A stretch of DNA of 43,676 nt from CBFGTA01 sp965651595 (GTDB lineage Bacteria; Actinomycetota; Actinomycetes; S36-B12; UBA10799), in the NCBI GenBank assembly GCA_965651595.1, contig CBFGTA010000006.1, positions 1-43,676 on the forward strand. The letters run 5' to 3'. Under the pieces are notes generated by a model. It made no database searches. It saw only the letters and a program-made list of their open reading frames with translations, and had not been told where the DNA came from. Position numbers and translations under genes: made by a program. This document shows, piece by piece, positions 1-7,122 of the stretch; the stretch's first letter is position 1, and every line of letters begins with the position of its first letter.

Positions 1-2
1 TC

Positions 3-812
3 TCGATTCCGTCGCTCTACTGGTTCGTGAGACGACAGCTCAGTCGACCGCAGCCAATGATCAACTTACGGTTGTTCAAGAATCCGACCTTCGGTGGCGC
101 GGTGATGTCCGACCTCATCGCCGTGTTCGGGCTGATCGGTGTCTACTTCTTCCTCGCTCAACAGTTCCAGTTCGTCGAGGGCGAGTCTCCGCTCGAAGCT
201 GGATTACGCCTCGCTCCGAGTCCGGCGGCGGCATTGGTGGGTTCACTGCTGGCAGCGCCCATCATCAACCGCTTCGGCAGACGCTTGGCGATTGCTGGCG
301 GAATGACGCTGGGCGCATCGGGTTTGGCGTTACTCGGCGCCGTTCACATGACTGGCCTCATCGTCACCATCTTCGCCATGATGCTGGTCGGGTACGGCTT
401 CGGTACGTCTCTGACAGGTACATCCGATGCCATCCTGAGCGCTGCACCCCCCGAGCAAGCCGGGGCGGCGGCGGCCACTGCCGAGACGGGGTATGAACTC
501 GGTGCTGCATTGGGAATCGCGATCCTGGGAACGACTTTGAGTGCTTGGTATCGCTATATGGTGGAGGTCCCGCCGGGATTGCCGCCTGACGCCGAGGCGG
601 CAGTGGCGGATTCGCTGGCCACCACCGCCGAGATCGCTTCCGAGTTTCCGGTCGACGTGGCGGCCGCCATGCTGGATGCTGCCAGGATTGCCTTTACTGA
701 CGCATTCAGTCTGACTGCAATTGTCGCGGCGGTTGTATGTTGGGTGGGTGCTGCAGTTGCGTGGCGTGTCCTGCCGCGCAAGCGGGACGAAGTGACCGTT
801 CCTGACCACTGA
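3..812 (+). CDS. MFS drug exporter (DHA2/EmrB type), C-terminal part, 5' truncated by the window edge
   Basis: This is the 3' part of a major facilitator superfamily transporter gene. The frame is already open at base 3, before the GTG at 27, and reads SIPSLYWFVRRQ..., so the real start lies upstream of the window. About 269 residues are visible, with several hydrophobic segments (for example residues VMSDLIAVFGLIGVYFFLA and LLGAVHMTGLIVTIFAMMLV). The PMINLRLFKNPTF stretch and the later ATAETGYELGAALGIAILG stretch are typical of 14-helix DHA2/QacA/EmrB exporters, which pump drugs or metabolites out using the proton gradient. The C terminus is basic and ends PDH. The pirin-like gene starts 14 bases downstream on the same strand, so the two may be co-transcribed. 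The substrate cannot be inferred. Confidence 0.88.
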   Translation, partial: SIPSLYWFVRRQLSRPQPMINLRLFKNPTFGGAVMSDLIAVFGLIGVYFFLAQQFQFVEGESPLEAGLRLAPSPAAALVGSLLAAPIINRFGRRLAIAGGMTLGASGLALLGAVHMTGLIVTIFAMMLVGYGFGTSLTGTSDAILSAAPPEQAGAAAATAETGYELGAALGIAILGTTLSAWYRYMVEVPPGLPPDAEAAVADSLATTAEIASEFPVDVAAAMLDAARIAFTDAFSLTAIVAAVVCWVGAAVAWRVLPRKRDEVTVPDH

Positions 813-826
813 GAACGGAGGAAGTC

Positions 827-1621
827 ATGCGGACTGGCGAGGCTGACTCTCCGGCTTGGCAAGTGTTCAATCGTTCCGACTGGTTCGAGACGGCCGAGCA
901 GTGGAGAACAACGCGGCACCTGTTCTCGTTCGGCCAGCATTACGACCCGAACCGCATCCGCTGTGGGCCGGTGGCGGCCGTCAACTGGGAATGTCTTCGG
1001 CCCGGAAGCTTCTACCCCAGCCATCGCCATCGCAGCGTCGACATCGTCACGTGGGTGGTTTCGGGATCTCTGCGCCACCGCGACCCGGTGGGCGGTGATT
1101 CTGTCGTTCCCGCTGGCTGTGTTCAGGCGCTGTGCGCGGGCTCCGGCATCGAACATGAGGAAGGGGACTCGACAGGTGGCGGCGTGCAGTTCATTCAAAT
1201 GTGGCTCGAATCCGGTGACGCCGGAGCCCGGCCGACCTACGAGTGGGCGCGGGCTAGCGGTGGGTCGGACGAATCCGGATGGATTCTGCTGGCGGGCCCA
1301 ACGGAGGCCGACTGCGACTCCTCCACCGGTCGGGTGCAGCCTGCAGTGGGGTTGACTCGTTCTGACGCGCGGCTGTGGTTGCGTTCGGCCGCCGTCGCCG
1401 AGCGGGTTCCGCTACCGCCGCACAACTCTGCCCTGATAGTCGTTGTTTCCGGGTCTGCAGTCCTGGGAGGGAAAGAACTAGCCAGCGGATCGGCGGCCTC
1501 GGGAACCGGCGGGTCGGGTCTCATCGAATTGAGCCAGGGCAGCACGATCTTGTTCTGGGCGTTAGAGAAAGCGCCAAGCAACAGCGGTCACAACCGCACT
1601 CGGTCAGCCGCCGACTTCTGA
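827..1621 (+). CDS. Pirin family protein
   Basis: A 264-residue cupin protein of the pirin (YhhW-like) family. The N-terminal cupin carries the family's metal-binding pattern: His66 and His68 in PSHRHRS, and His110 and Glu112 in GIEHEEGD. A shorter and weaker second cupin follows. Known pirins bind Fe or another divalent metal; some are quercetin dioxygenases and others act as redox sensors or modulate enzymes, so the precise role is open. The ATG at 827 has a strong GGAGGA site seven bases or fewer upstream. The gene follows the MFS gene by 14 bases. Its last 18 bases overlap the 3' end of the IclR-family regulator gene on the other strand, so the two are tightly convergent. Confidence 0.85.
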   Translation: MRTGEADSPAWQVFNRSDWFETAEQWRTTRHLFSFGQHYDPNRIRCGPVAAVNWECLRPGSFYPSHRHRSVDIVTWVVSGSLRHRDPVGGDSVVPAGCVQALCAGSGIEHEEGDSTGGGVQFIQMWLESGDAGARPTYEWARASGGSDESGWILLAGPTEADCDSSTGRVQPAVGLTRSDARLWLRSAAVAERVPLPPHNSALIVVVSGSAVLGGKELASGSAASGTGGSGLIELSQGSTILFWALEKAPSNSGHNRTRSAADF

Positions 1622-2407
1622 CGACGACAGGCGAGCGCCGAGCTGCTTCCCGGCGAGGACGACAGCCGCCGATAACCGTTGGCCGGGCTCGGTTGACAGT
1701 CGTTCGATGGGCCCGCTGACAGAGATGGCTGCTGTGACTGGGTCTCGCGGCCGTTGCGGGACGCGTGAGCGCGCACGAGCGAGATTGCCGTCGGTTGGCG
1801 AGGCGCTAGGTGGGACCGAGTGGGCCCGAACGGGGGCCGATACGCTCGCGACGCCGGGTTCTCTTTCGGCCACACTTTCTGCCCACCCTCGCTTCCGCAC
1901 GCGGGCAAGTACATCGGCGTGGAAGGCGGCCCCGGTCATGTCGAACTGCTCCCAGTCATCGGGATTCCAGGCCAAGAGGACTTGGGCTGCCGATCCGGCG
2001 GTCATCGGCAGGATCGACCCGACTGGAACGGTGTCTCGCAGCCCGGATCCGCGCTCTGCAGTGGCTACGCATAGGCGGTGCTTGCCCAATCGTTGATACA
2101 GCTGGGCGCTCTCGCCCGTCTCGTCGCGCAGCCATTCCAACACCGGTTGGGCTTGAGTCACTAGTCGATCGGTGGAACTAGACCGAGCCCAATTGATGAG
2201 TCGAAAGCCGAGTTCCCACGTGCCGTCGAATTGCCTCGATGCGAGCTGGTGATGCGCGAGGGCCTGCAGCAGGCGGTGGACCGTCGGGCGAGACATATTC
2301 AGGCTCGCACTCAGATCGGCAACGCTATGCGGACGCGTTGCCAAGACGTCCAGGATTGCCACAGTCTTGTCCAGGACACCAACTCCACTGCCTGCCTCTT
2401 CAACCAT
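1604..2407 (-). CDS. IclR-family regulator of leuCD (NdgR/LtbR/AreB-like)
   Basis: An IclR-type transcription factor transcribed away from leuC, the arrangement of NdgR (Streptomyces), LtbR (Corynebacterium) and Rv2989, which control leucine and branched-chain amino acid genes. The winged helix-turn-helix is near residues 10-65 (SVADLSASLNMSRPTVHRLL) and the effector domain follows. I chose the ATG at 2407 because a TATAGT -10 element ends eight bases upstream, which suggests a leaderless mRNA; the GTG at 2416 would overlap that -10. From the ATG the protein is 267 residues, longer than the roughly 240 usual for the group. The excess is an Arg/Pro/Ser-rich insert between SVSAPVR and VTAAISVSGPIERL, where homologues have a short turn. 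The 3' end overlaps the pirin gene by 18 bases. Confidence 0.88.
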   Translation of the reverse strand: MVEEAGSGVGVLDKTVAILDVLATRPHSVADLSASLNMSRPTVHRLLQALAHHQLASRQFDGTWELGFRLINWARSSSTDRLVTQAQPVLEWLRDETGESAQLYQRLGKHRLCVATAERGSGLRDTVPVGSILPMTAGSAAQVLLAWNPDDWEQFDMTGAAFHADVLARVRKRGWAESVAEREPGVASVSAPVRAHSVPPSASPTDGNLARARSRVPQRPRDPVTAAISVSGPIERLSTEPGQRLSAAVVLAGKQLGARLSSSEVGG

Positions 2408-2409
2408 GA

Positions 2410-2426
2410 TGTCCACTATACGGACA
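2410..2426. promoter_or_regulatory. Candidate operator TGTCC-N7-GGACA in the iclR/leuC divergent region
   Basis: A 17-bp inverted repeat, TGTCCACTATACGGACA, lies just upstream of the regulator's ATG and contains its putative -10 (TATAGT on the minus strand, 2415-2420). A further GGACA half site lies at 2443-2447 (tactGGACAat). IclR-family regulators such as LtbR/NdgR bind imperfect palindromes between their own gene and leuCD, so autoregulation plus leuCD control is the natural reading. The binding itself is inferred. Confidence 0.55.
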
Positions 2427-2543
2427 CTATCTACCGAATACTGGACAATCTGCTAGTCTGGGTTCCTGCGAGGTCAGACGTTTCCTCGTGGGTCGCGACT
2501 GTGCACCGGGAACACCGATCGGAACCGTGTAATTGGAGGAACT

Positions 2544-3971
2544 ATGAGCGAGGCCCCCCAGACCTTGGCAGAAAAAGTCTGGAAGCAGCACGTCGTGCGG
2601 AGTGCGCCTGGTGAGCCCGACTTGCTCTACATCGACTTGCACCTCGTTCATGAGGTGACGAGCCCACAGGCCTTCGACGGTTTGCGCGCGGCTGGCCGCA
2701 AGGTTCGCCGCCCCGACCTCACCTTGGCTACCGAAGACCACAACGTTCCGACGATCGACATCGATCTGCCCATCGCTGATCCGGTGTCGCGTACCCAAGT
2801 GGAGACCCTACGCCGCAACTGCGAAGAATTCGATGTGCCACTGTATGCCCTCGGGGATGTGGAGCAGGGGATCGTCCATGTAGTGGGTCCCCAACTCGGT
2901 CTGACCCAGCCCGGTATGACAGTCGTGTGTGGGGACTCGCACACTTCCACCCATGGCGCGTTCGGAGCCCTCGCTTTCGGCATCGGTACGAGCGAAGTGG
3001 AACACGTGTTGGCCACGCAAACGCTCCCGCTGAAACCGTTCAAGACCATGGCTATCACGGTCGAGGGACAGCTCCCGGCTGACGTGACGGCTAAGGACGT
3101 GATCTTGGCTGTCATCGCCAAGATCGGCACCGGTGGAGGTCAGGGGTACGTGCTGGAGTATCGCGGTGAGGCGATTCGATCACTGTCGATGGAAGCACGG
3201 ATGACGATCTGCAACATGTCCATCGAGGCGGGTGCCAGGGCCGGGATGATTGCCCCGGACGAGACGACGTTCGCCTACCTCCAGGGCCGCCCCCACGCAC
3301 CTCAGGGAGCCGCATGGGAAGAGGCCGTGGCCGCTTGGTCGGCGCTGGTCACCGATGAAGGCGCGATTTTCGACAAAGAAATCGTCATTCAGGCCTCGGA
3401 CCTCGCGCCGTTCGTGACCTGGGGCACTAATCCCGGTCAGGGTTTGCCGCTGTCCGAGTCGGTGCCCGATCCGCAAGACTTCACTGACGCTGCCGAACGT
3501 ACAGCAGCTGAAAGGGCTCTGGAGTACATGGGGCTCACGGCTGGCACACCACTGCGTGACATTGCCGTCGACACGGTCTTCCTGGGATCGTGCACGAACG
3601 GTCGCATTGAAGACCTGCGGGCCGCTGCTGCAATCTTGGAAGGTCGCCGGGTGGCCGACGGCGTCCGAATGCTAGTGGTTCCAGGGTCGGTGAAGGTTCG
3701 CCTGGCTGCGGAGTCGGAAGGCTTGGACCGCATTTTCCAAGCGGCAGGAGCCGAGTGGCGGCAGGCGGGGTGTTCGATGTGCTTGGCGATGAATCCCGAC
3801 AAGCTGACACCGGGCGAGCGCAGCGCTTCGACGTCGAATCGAAACTTCGAAGGCCGCCAAGGGCCAGGCGGGCGCACCCACCTGGTCAGCCCGCAGGTCG
3901 CCGCGGCCACGGCTGTCAGGGGTACGCTCGCTGCTCCCAGTGACCTGGACAGAGAACCCGTTAGCGTCTGA
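2544..3971 (+). CDS. leuC: 3-isopropylmalate dehydratase large subunit
   Basis: The large subunit of isopropylmalate isomerase, which interconverts 2- and 3-isopropylmalate in leucine biosynthesis together with LeuD. It is 475 residues, normal for LeuC. The aconitase-family signature VCGDSHTSTHGAFGALAFG is present. The three cysteines that hold the [4Fe-4S] cluster are Cys350 (GSCTNGR) and Cys410/Cys413 (AGCSMCLAMN). The ATG at 2544 follows a GGAGGA site (aattggaggaactatg). leuD starts 29 bases after the stop, so the pair forms an operon. The 127-136 base leader shared with the divergent regulator contains the candidate operator and a weak hairpin around 2466-2491. Confidence 0.98.
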   Translation: MSEAPQTLAEKVWKQHVVRSAPGEPDLLYIDLHLVHEVTSPQAFDGLRAAGRKVRRPDLTLATEDHNVPTIDIDLPIADPVSRTQVETLRRNCEEFDVPLYALGDVEQGIVHVVGPQLGLTQPGMTVVCGDSHTSTHGAFGALAFGIGTSEVEHVLATQTLPLKPFKTMAITVEGQLPADVTAKDVILAVIAKIGTGGGQGYVLEYRGEAIRSLSMEARMTICNMSIEAGARAGMIAPDETTFAYLQGRPHAPQGAAWEEAVAAWSALVTDEGAIFDKEIVIQASDLAPFVTWGTNPGQGLPLSESVPDPQDFTDAAERTAAERALEYMGLTAGTPLRDIAVDTVFLGSCTNGRIEDLRAAAAILEGRRVADGVRMLVVPGSVKVRLAAESEGLDRIFQAAGAEWRQAGCSMCLAMNPDKLTPGERSASTSNRNFEGRQGPGGRTHLVSPQVAAATAVRGTLAAPSDLDREPVSV

Positions 3972-4000
3972 TTGACGCCCCAGAGATTGGCTGATTGATC

Positions 4001-4624
4001 ATGGACAAGTTCAGTGTGCATACTGGCGTTGCAGCTCCGTTGCGCCGCAGCAACGTCGACACGGACCAAATCTGCCCCGCCATGCACCTCAAACGAGTCA
4101 CTCGCCACGGATACGAGGACGCCCTGTTCAGTGCGTGGCGTCAGGATCCCGACTTCGTTCTCAACCAACCGTCGTACGCGGGGGCAAGCGTCTTGGTGGC
4201 GGGACCTGATTTCGGAACTGGCTCGTCGCGAGAGCATGCGGTGTGGGCGTTGCAGGACTTCGGATTCAAGGTCGTGTTGTCCAGTCGCTTCGCCGACATT
4301 TTTCGCGGTAACTCGGGCAAAGGCGGCTTGCTGACCGCCGTCGTCGACCAGACAGTTGTTGAACTGCTCTGGCAACTCGCTGAAGAAGAGCCTGGCGCCG
4401 AAGTGACCGTCGACCTCGAGAACCGGACGGTCGTCGCGCGATCCGCCGACGGTCGTGTCGACGTTCACGCACCGTTCGAGATTGACGACTACGTGCGGTG
4501 GAGGCTCATGGAGGGTCTCGATGACGTGGGGATCACTTTGAGTCACGCTGCTGATATCGACGAGTACGAGTCCTCCCGACCCGACTACAAACCGTCAACT
4601 ATCACACCTTCCGTCGCCCGTTAG
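4001..4624 (+). CDS. leuD: 3-isopropylmalate dehydratase small subunit
   Basis: The small (swivel-domain) subunit of isopropylmalate isomerase, working with LeuC in the cytoplasm. The first residues MDKFSVHTGVAAPLRRSNVD and the later GSSREHAVWAL loop are hallmarks of LeuD. I start at the ATG at 4001, giving 207 residues and the family's usual N terminus; the frame also holds a TTG two codons upstream (3995), which is less likely. No strong Shine-Dalgarno sequence is visible, so translation may be coupled to leuC 29 bases upstream. A short GC-rich hairpin (4663-4679) follows the stop and probably ends the operon. Confidence 0.97.
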   Translation: MDKFSVHTGVAAPLRRSNVDTDQICPAMHLKRVTRHGYEDALFSAWRQDPDFVLNQPSYAGASVLVAGPDFGTGSSREHAVWALQDFGFKVVLSSRFADIFRGNSGKGGLLTAVVDQTVVELLWQLAEEEPGAEVTVDLENRTVVARSADGRVDVHAPFEIDDYVRWRLMEGLDDVGITLSHAADIDEYESSRPDYKPSTITPSVAR

Positions 4625-4662
4625 ACGCCTGCTACTCGGCGCCACGGTCGGGGTCATGGATC

Positions 4663-4679
4663 GGGCAGCGGCGCTGCTC
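4663..4679 (+). terminator. Putative terminator after leuCD
   Basis: GGGCAGC and GCTGCTC can pair over seven bases (one G-U) around a three-base loop, 39 bases after the leuD stop and before the HU gene. There is no U-run, as is common in high-GC actinobacteria. The call rests on the structure and position only. Confidence 0.4.
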
Positions 4680-4756
4680 AGTAAGGTGTCAGGTGGTTGC
4701 TCGAACAGCGGCGAGTCCACCCCCACATCAAGCGAGAGAAGTCGAGGAGAGATTCC

Positions 4757-5410
4757 GTGAACAAGGCTGACTTGGTCGACCGGGTAGCAGATCGCCTGGA
4801 GATTAGTCGGAAGGCTGCCGCCGAGGCCGTCGAAGAAGTCATCGAGACCATCACGGAAGCTGTCTCGCAAGGTGAGCGGGTAGCCATCTCTGGCTTCGGA
4901 GTATTCGAGAAGGCCCAGCGCAAGGCGAGGGTAGGACGCAACCCGCTGACCGGCACCATAGTCGGTATCGCGGAAACTGCGGTCCCCAAGTTCCGGCCTG
5001 GCAACGCCTTCAAAGAGGCCGTTCAACAAGCAGTCGGCCACGTTGAGCAGGCCGTCGAATCGGCTGTTGAGCAGGTCGAACAGGCCGTTGAGTCGGCTGT
5101 TGAGCAGGTTGAGCAGGCCGTCGAGTCCGCCCGCAACCTTGTCCCCGGCGGCGGCGACAACAGCACCGCTGATGCCGATGACACCCCGCCCCAAGCTTCG
5201 GCCCCCGTGAAGAAGGCGCCGGTAAAGAAGGCGCCGGCCAAGAAGGCGCCCGTGAAGAAGGCGCCGGTGAAGAAGGCTCCAGCCAAGAAGGCGCCCGTGA
5301 AGAAGGCTCCAGCCAAGAAGGCGCCCGTGAAGAAGGCGCCGGCCAAGAAAGCGCCCGTGAAGAAGGCGCCGGCCAAGAAAGCTCCGGCGAAGAACGCCAC
5401 TGCTAGTTAG
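4757..5410 (+). CDS. hupB: HU-type DNA-binding protein with repeat helix and Lys/Ala/Pro tail (HupB-like)
   Basis: A nucleoid-associated HU protein of 217 residues. Residues 1-90 are a normal HU fold with the GRNPLTG DNA-binding arm (60-66). Residues 96-125 are an 11-residue repeat (VEQAVESAVEQ, almost three copies) predicted to form a long amphipathic helix. A short acidic linker follows (about 128-148). Residues 151-210 are twelve perfect pentapeptides of the form (V/A)KKAP, then AKNATAS. Lys/Ala/Pro tails are known in actinobacterial HupB and add DNA affinity; the inserted repeat helix is not a feature I know from HupB of Mycobacterium or HupS of Streptomyces. GTG at 4757 follows GAGGAGAG; an upstream extension of the frame lacks HU-like sequence. 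The leuCD-hupB order matches Mycobacterium. Confidence 0.93.
   Translation: MNKADLVDRVADRLEISRKAAAEAVEEVIETITEAVSQGERVAISGFGVFEKAQRKARVGRNPLTGTIVGIAETAVPKFRPGNAFKEAVQQAVGHVEQAVESAVEQVEQAVESAVEQVEQAVESARNLVPGGGDNSTADADDTPPQASAPVKKAPVKKAPAKKAPVKKAPVKKAPAKKAPVKKAPAKKAPVKKAPAKKAPVKKAPAKKAPAKNATAS
5042..5131 (+). repeat. 33-bp tandem repeat encoding the 11-residue VEQAVESAVEQ unit
   Basis: About 2.7 copies of a 33-bp unit lie in frame inside the HU gene, between the HU fold and the basic tail. Copies differ by synonymous changes (gtcgaa/gttgag, tcggct/tcggct), so the peptide is better conserved than the DNA, which suggests selection on the helix. Confidence 0.8.
5207..5386 (+). repeat. 15-bp tandem repeat encoding twelve (V/A)KKAP pentapeptides
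   Basis: A 180-bp low-complexity tract of aagaaggcgcc-type units encodes the basic tail of the HU protein. Val and Ala alternate at the first position, and some codons vary (gcgccg, gctcca, gctccg). Such tracts are prone to change in copy number, so tail length may vary between strains. Confidence 0.9.
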
Positions 5411-5417
5411 CGCGAGG

Positions 5418-5456
5418 AGGGCTGCCGAGCGTGCATCACCGCGAGGTGCCTGCCCT
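5418..5456. terminator. Possible bidirectional terminator between hupB and fbiD
   Basis: The 48-base gap between two convergent genes holds AGGGC (5418-5422) and GCCCT (5452-5456) as outer arms, with an inner CACC-GCGA-GGTG hairpin (5437-5448) that has a GNRA tetraloop. Pairing is discontinuous and there is no U-run, so this is tentative. Confidence 0.35.
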
Positions 5457-5458
5457 GG

Positions 5459-6223
5459 TTACTGGTCAAGTTGCTCCGGGTGAGACACCTCAACGTCCGG
5501 GCATGTCTCGACTGCTTCTCGCGTGTGAGGTCCGACTCCCAAGGCCACGGCCTGTGCCAAGTCGCCGAGAGTGTCCACGTCGGTGCGAATTCGGGGGGGA
5601 ACTTCTTCAGACAGGTCCACAGCCCCGAGCTTGACGAACCTTTCAGCTGACATTGGCCCGAACACGGCGGGCAGTTTGCGGCTAGTCGTGCTCATGACCA
5701 TCGTCGTACCCTGTCCGTTCTCGTCGCGCACGAACGCAAAGGAATGGTGCAGTGCTCTCTCCAACACCGCGTCAAGATCTTCGGCCCGGGCGCACGGAAG
5801 GTCACCGGTCACGATCGCGACATGAGTGTGACCATGTTCGGACTTGAGTTTATCGAGAGCTGCAGACAGGGCCTGGTTCATCTGGCTGGCCTCATCCGAA
5901 TCCAAATGGTCAAAGTCGAGATCGAATGCAGACATCGTCGGCTCTTTGATCGCGATCGCCCCGTGCCGGTGGGCATCGAGGAGAAGCTGGGGATCGGCGG
6001 TCACCACGGCGATAGTGGCGACCCGCGCGCACTCGCCAACGGCTTCCAGAACGTCGTAGTAGAAGGATCGAGCGAGATGGCGGCGCTGGGGGTCGGGCAG
6101 GTCCAGGCGGGACTTGGCGTAGGCCAGTGTCTTCATCGGGATCAACACCAGCCAACTGTCCACGGAGGGGGAGCTACCCGCTATTGGTCGAGCCTCAGTT
6201 GCCACGTAGGCATGTTGCCACAT
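5459..6223 (-). CDS. fbiD: Phosphoenolpyruvate/2-phospho-L-lactate guanylyltransferase (F420 biosynthesis)
   Basis: A nucleotidyltransferase of the CofC/FbiD family, 254 residues. It activates a three-carbon phosphoacid with GTP (phosphoenolpyruvate in mycobacterial FbiD) for transfer to the deazaflavin Fo, an early step in coenzyme F420 synthesis. Recognisable blocks are the N-terminal LVLIPMKTLAYAKSRL, with the GTP-binding lysine and arginine region, VVTADPQLL, VTGDLPCA, and the late GAVDLSEEVPPRIRTDVDTL with the substrate-binding end. The ATG at 6223 has a poor ribosome site; a GTG at 6163 (VDSWLVLIPMKTL) would give the more usual N terminus and is a real alternative. Its neighbours gpsA, ddl and hupB match the Rv2983 locus. 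Other F420 genes are not in the window. Confidence 0.9.
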   Translation of the reverse strand: MWQHAYVATEARPIAGSSPSVDSWLVLIPMKTLAYAKSRLDLPDPQRRHLARSFYYDVLEAVGECARVATIAVVTADPQLLLDAHRHGAIAIKEPTMSAFDLDFDHLDSDEASQMNQALSAALDKLKSEHGHTHVAIVTGDLPCARAEDLDAVLERALHHSFAFVRDENGQGTTMVMSTTSRKLPAVFGPMSAERFVKLGAVDLSEEVPPRIRTDVDTLGDLAQAVALGVGPHTREAVETCPDVEVSHPEQLDQ

Positions 6224-6241
6224 ATCGTCGGTGGCATCTCG

Positions 6242-6268
6242 CGCACCTCACACGGTGTGACCTGTGCG
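6242..6268. promoter_or_regulatory. Palindrome between fbiD and plsC
   Basis: A perfect 13-bp palindrome, TCACACGGTGTGA (6248-6260), sits in the 65-base gap between divergent genes. It is flanked by CGCAC (6242-6246) and GTGCG (6264-6268), which can extend the arms with a small bulge. It could be an operator for a dimeric regulator of one or both genes, or a hairpin in either leader. Its function is inferred from symmetry and position. Confidence 0.4.
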
Positions 6269-6288
6269 ACCTTCGATCGGAGGTGGAC

Positions 6289-7053
6289 GTGCGTCGTAAG
6301 CGCCGCCACGGGGCAGCGAGATTGGGGCCGGTCTACGACCTCACGGCCGCTTTTCTCGAACCCACCCTCAGCGTTATCACCAGCCGAGACCGACGGGGTA
6401 TGCAGTTCCTCGAAGCTGACTACCCGCCTCACGATGGAGTCGTGGTAGCCAGCAACCACCTGTCGTGGTTCGACCCCATGAACATTAGCCACGTGTTGTG
6501 GGACGCCGGCCGACCACCCCGTTTTCTTGCCAAGGACACGCTGTTTCGGGCACCCGGGATCGGCTTCATCCTCAGCAACGCTGGCCAGATCCCGGTCTAC
6601 AGGGGTACAGAGGATGCGCGGACCGCGGTGTCTGCTGGCGTGGACGCCCTCGAGCGGGGTGAGACGATCGTCGTGTACCCGGAGGGGACCATGACGCGCG
6701 ACCCCGACCTGTGGCCCATGAAGGGGCGAGTCGGGGCCGCCCAGCTGGGGATGCTGGCGCGCGCGCCGGTCATCCCGGTGGCCCAGTGGGGCCCGCAAGA
6801 GATCATGGGACCTTATCGCAAAGAGTTCAACGTCTGGCCCCGCAAGGTGATGAAGACCTCGGTCGGGCCGCCCGTTGACCTCGCCGAGTTCTACGATCAG
6901 CCGCTGACACGTGAAGTACTGACAGCGGCCACCGAGCGCATCATGCTGGCGATCACTAGATTGTTAGAGGAGCTTCGAGGTGAGTCAGCCCCGGCTGAGC
7001 CACTAGATTTTCGGAAACACCGTCACAATGGCGACCGCGTCCCCAAATCTTGA
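6289..7053 (+). CDS. plsC: 1-acyl-sn-glycerol-3-phosphate acyltransferase
   Basis: A PlsC-family acyltransferase of 254 residues that puts an acyl chain on lysophosphatidate (or a similar acceptor) at the membrane. The catalytic HX4D box is NHLSWFD, and the later family motifs appear as IPVYRG and YPEGTMTRD (usually FPEGTRS) with VIPVAQWG. I chose the GTG at 6289 (VRRKRRHG) because GGAGG lies five bases upstream; the longer upstream reading runs into fbiD on the other strand. The basic C-terminal tail is short. gpsA, which makes the glycerol-3-phosphate backbone, follows 69 bases later, so the two probably form a phospholipid operon. Confidence 0.9.
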   Translation: MRRKRRHGAARLGPVYDLTAAFLEPTLSVITSRDRRGMQFLEADYPPHDGVVVASNHLSWFDPMNISHVLWDAGRPPRFLAKDTLFRAPGIGFILSNAGQIPVYRGTEDARTAVSAGVDALERGETIVVYPEGTMTRDPDLWPMKGRVGAAQLGMLARAPVIPVAQWGPQEIMGPYRKEFNVWPRKVMKTSVGPPVDLAEFYDQPLTREVLTAATERIMLAITRLLEELRGESAPAEPLDFRKHRHNGDRVPKS

Positions 7054-7122
7054 CCGGCAGGGCCCGAGACCATCCAGCAGCACGACCGACGAGCAGAACA
7101 CGAGGCAGGAGCGCAGATACCA

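Noticed and set aside
3437..4546. Minus-strand ORF opposite leuC/leuD.
   Set aside because: leuC and leuD are full length with catalytic residues on the plus strand.
5207..5386. Tandem repeat that could be mistaken for a CRISPR array or minisatellite.
   Set aside because: It is a 15-bp in-frame codon repeat inside hupB with no spacers.
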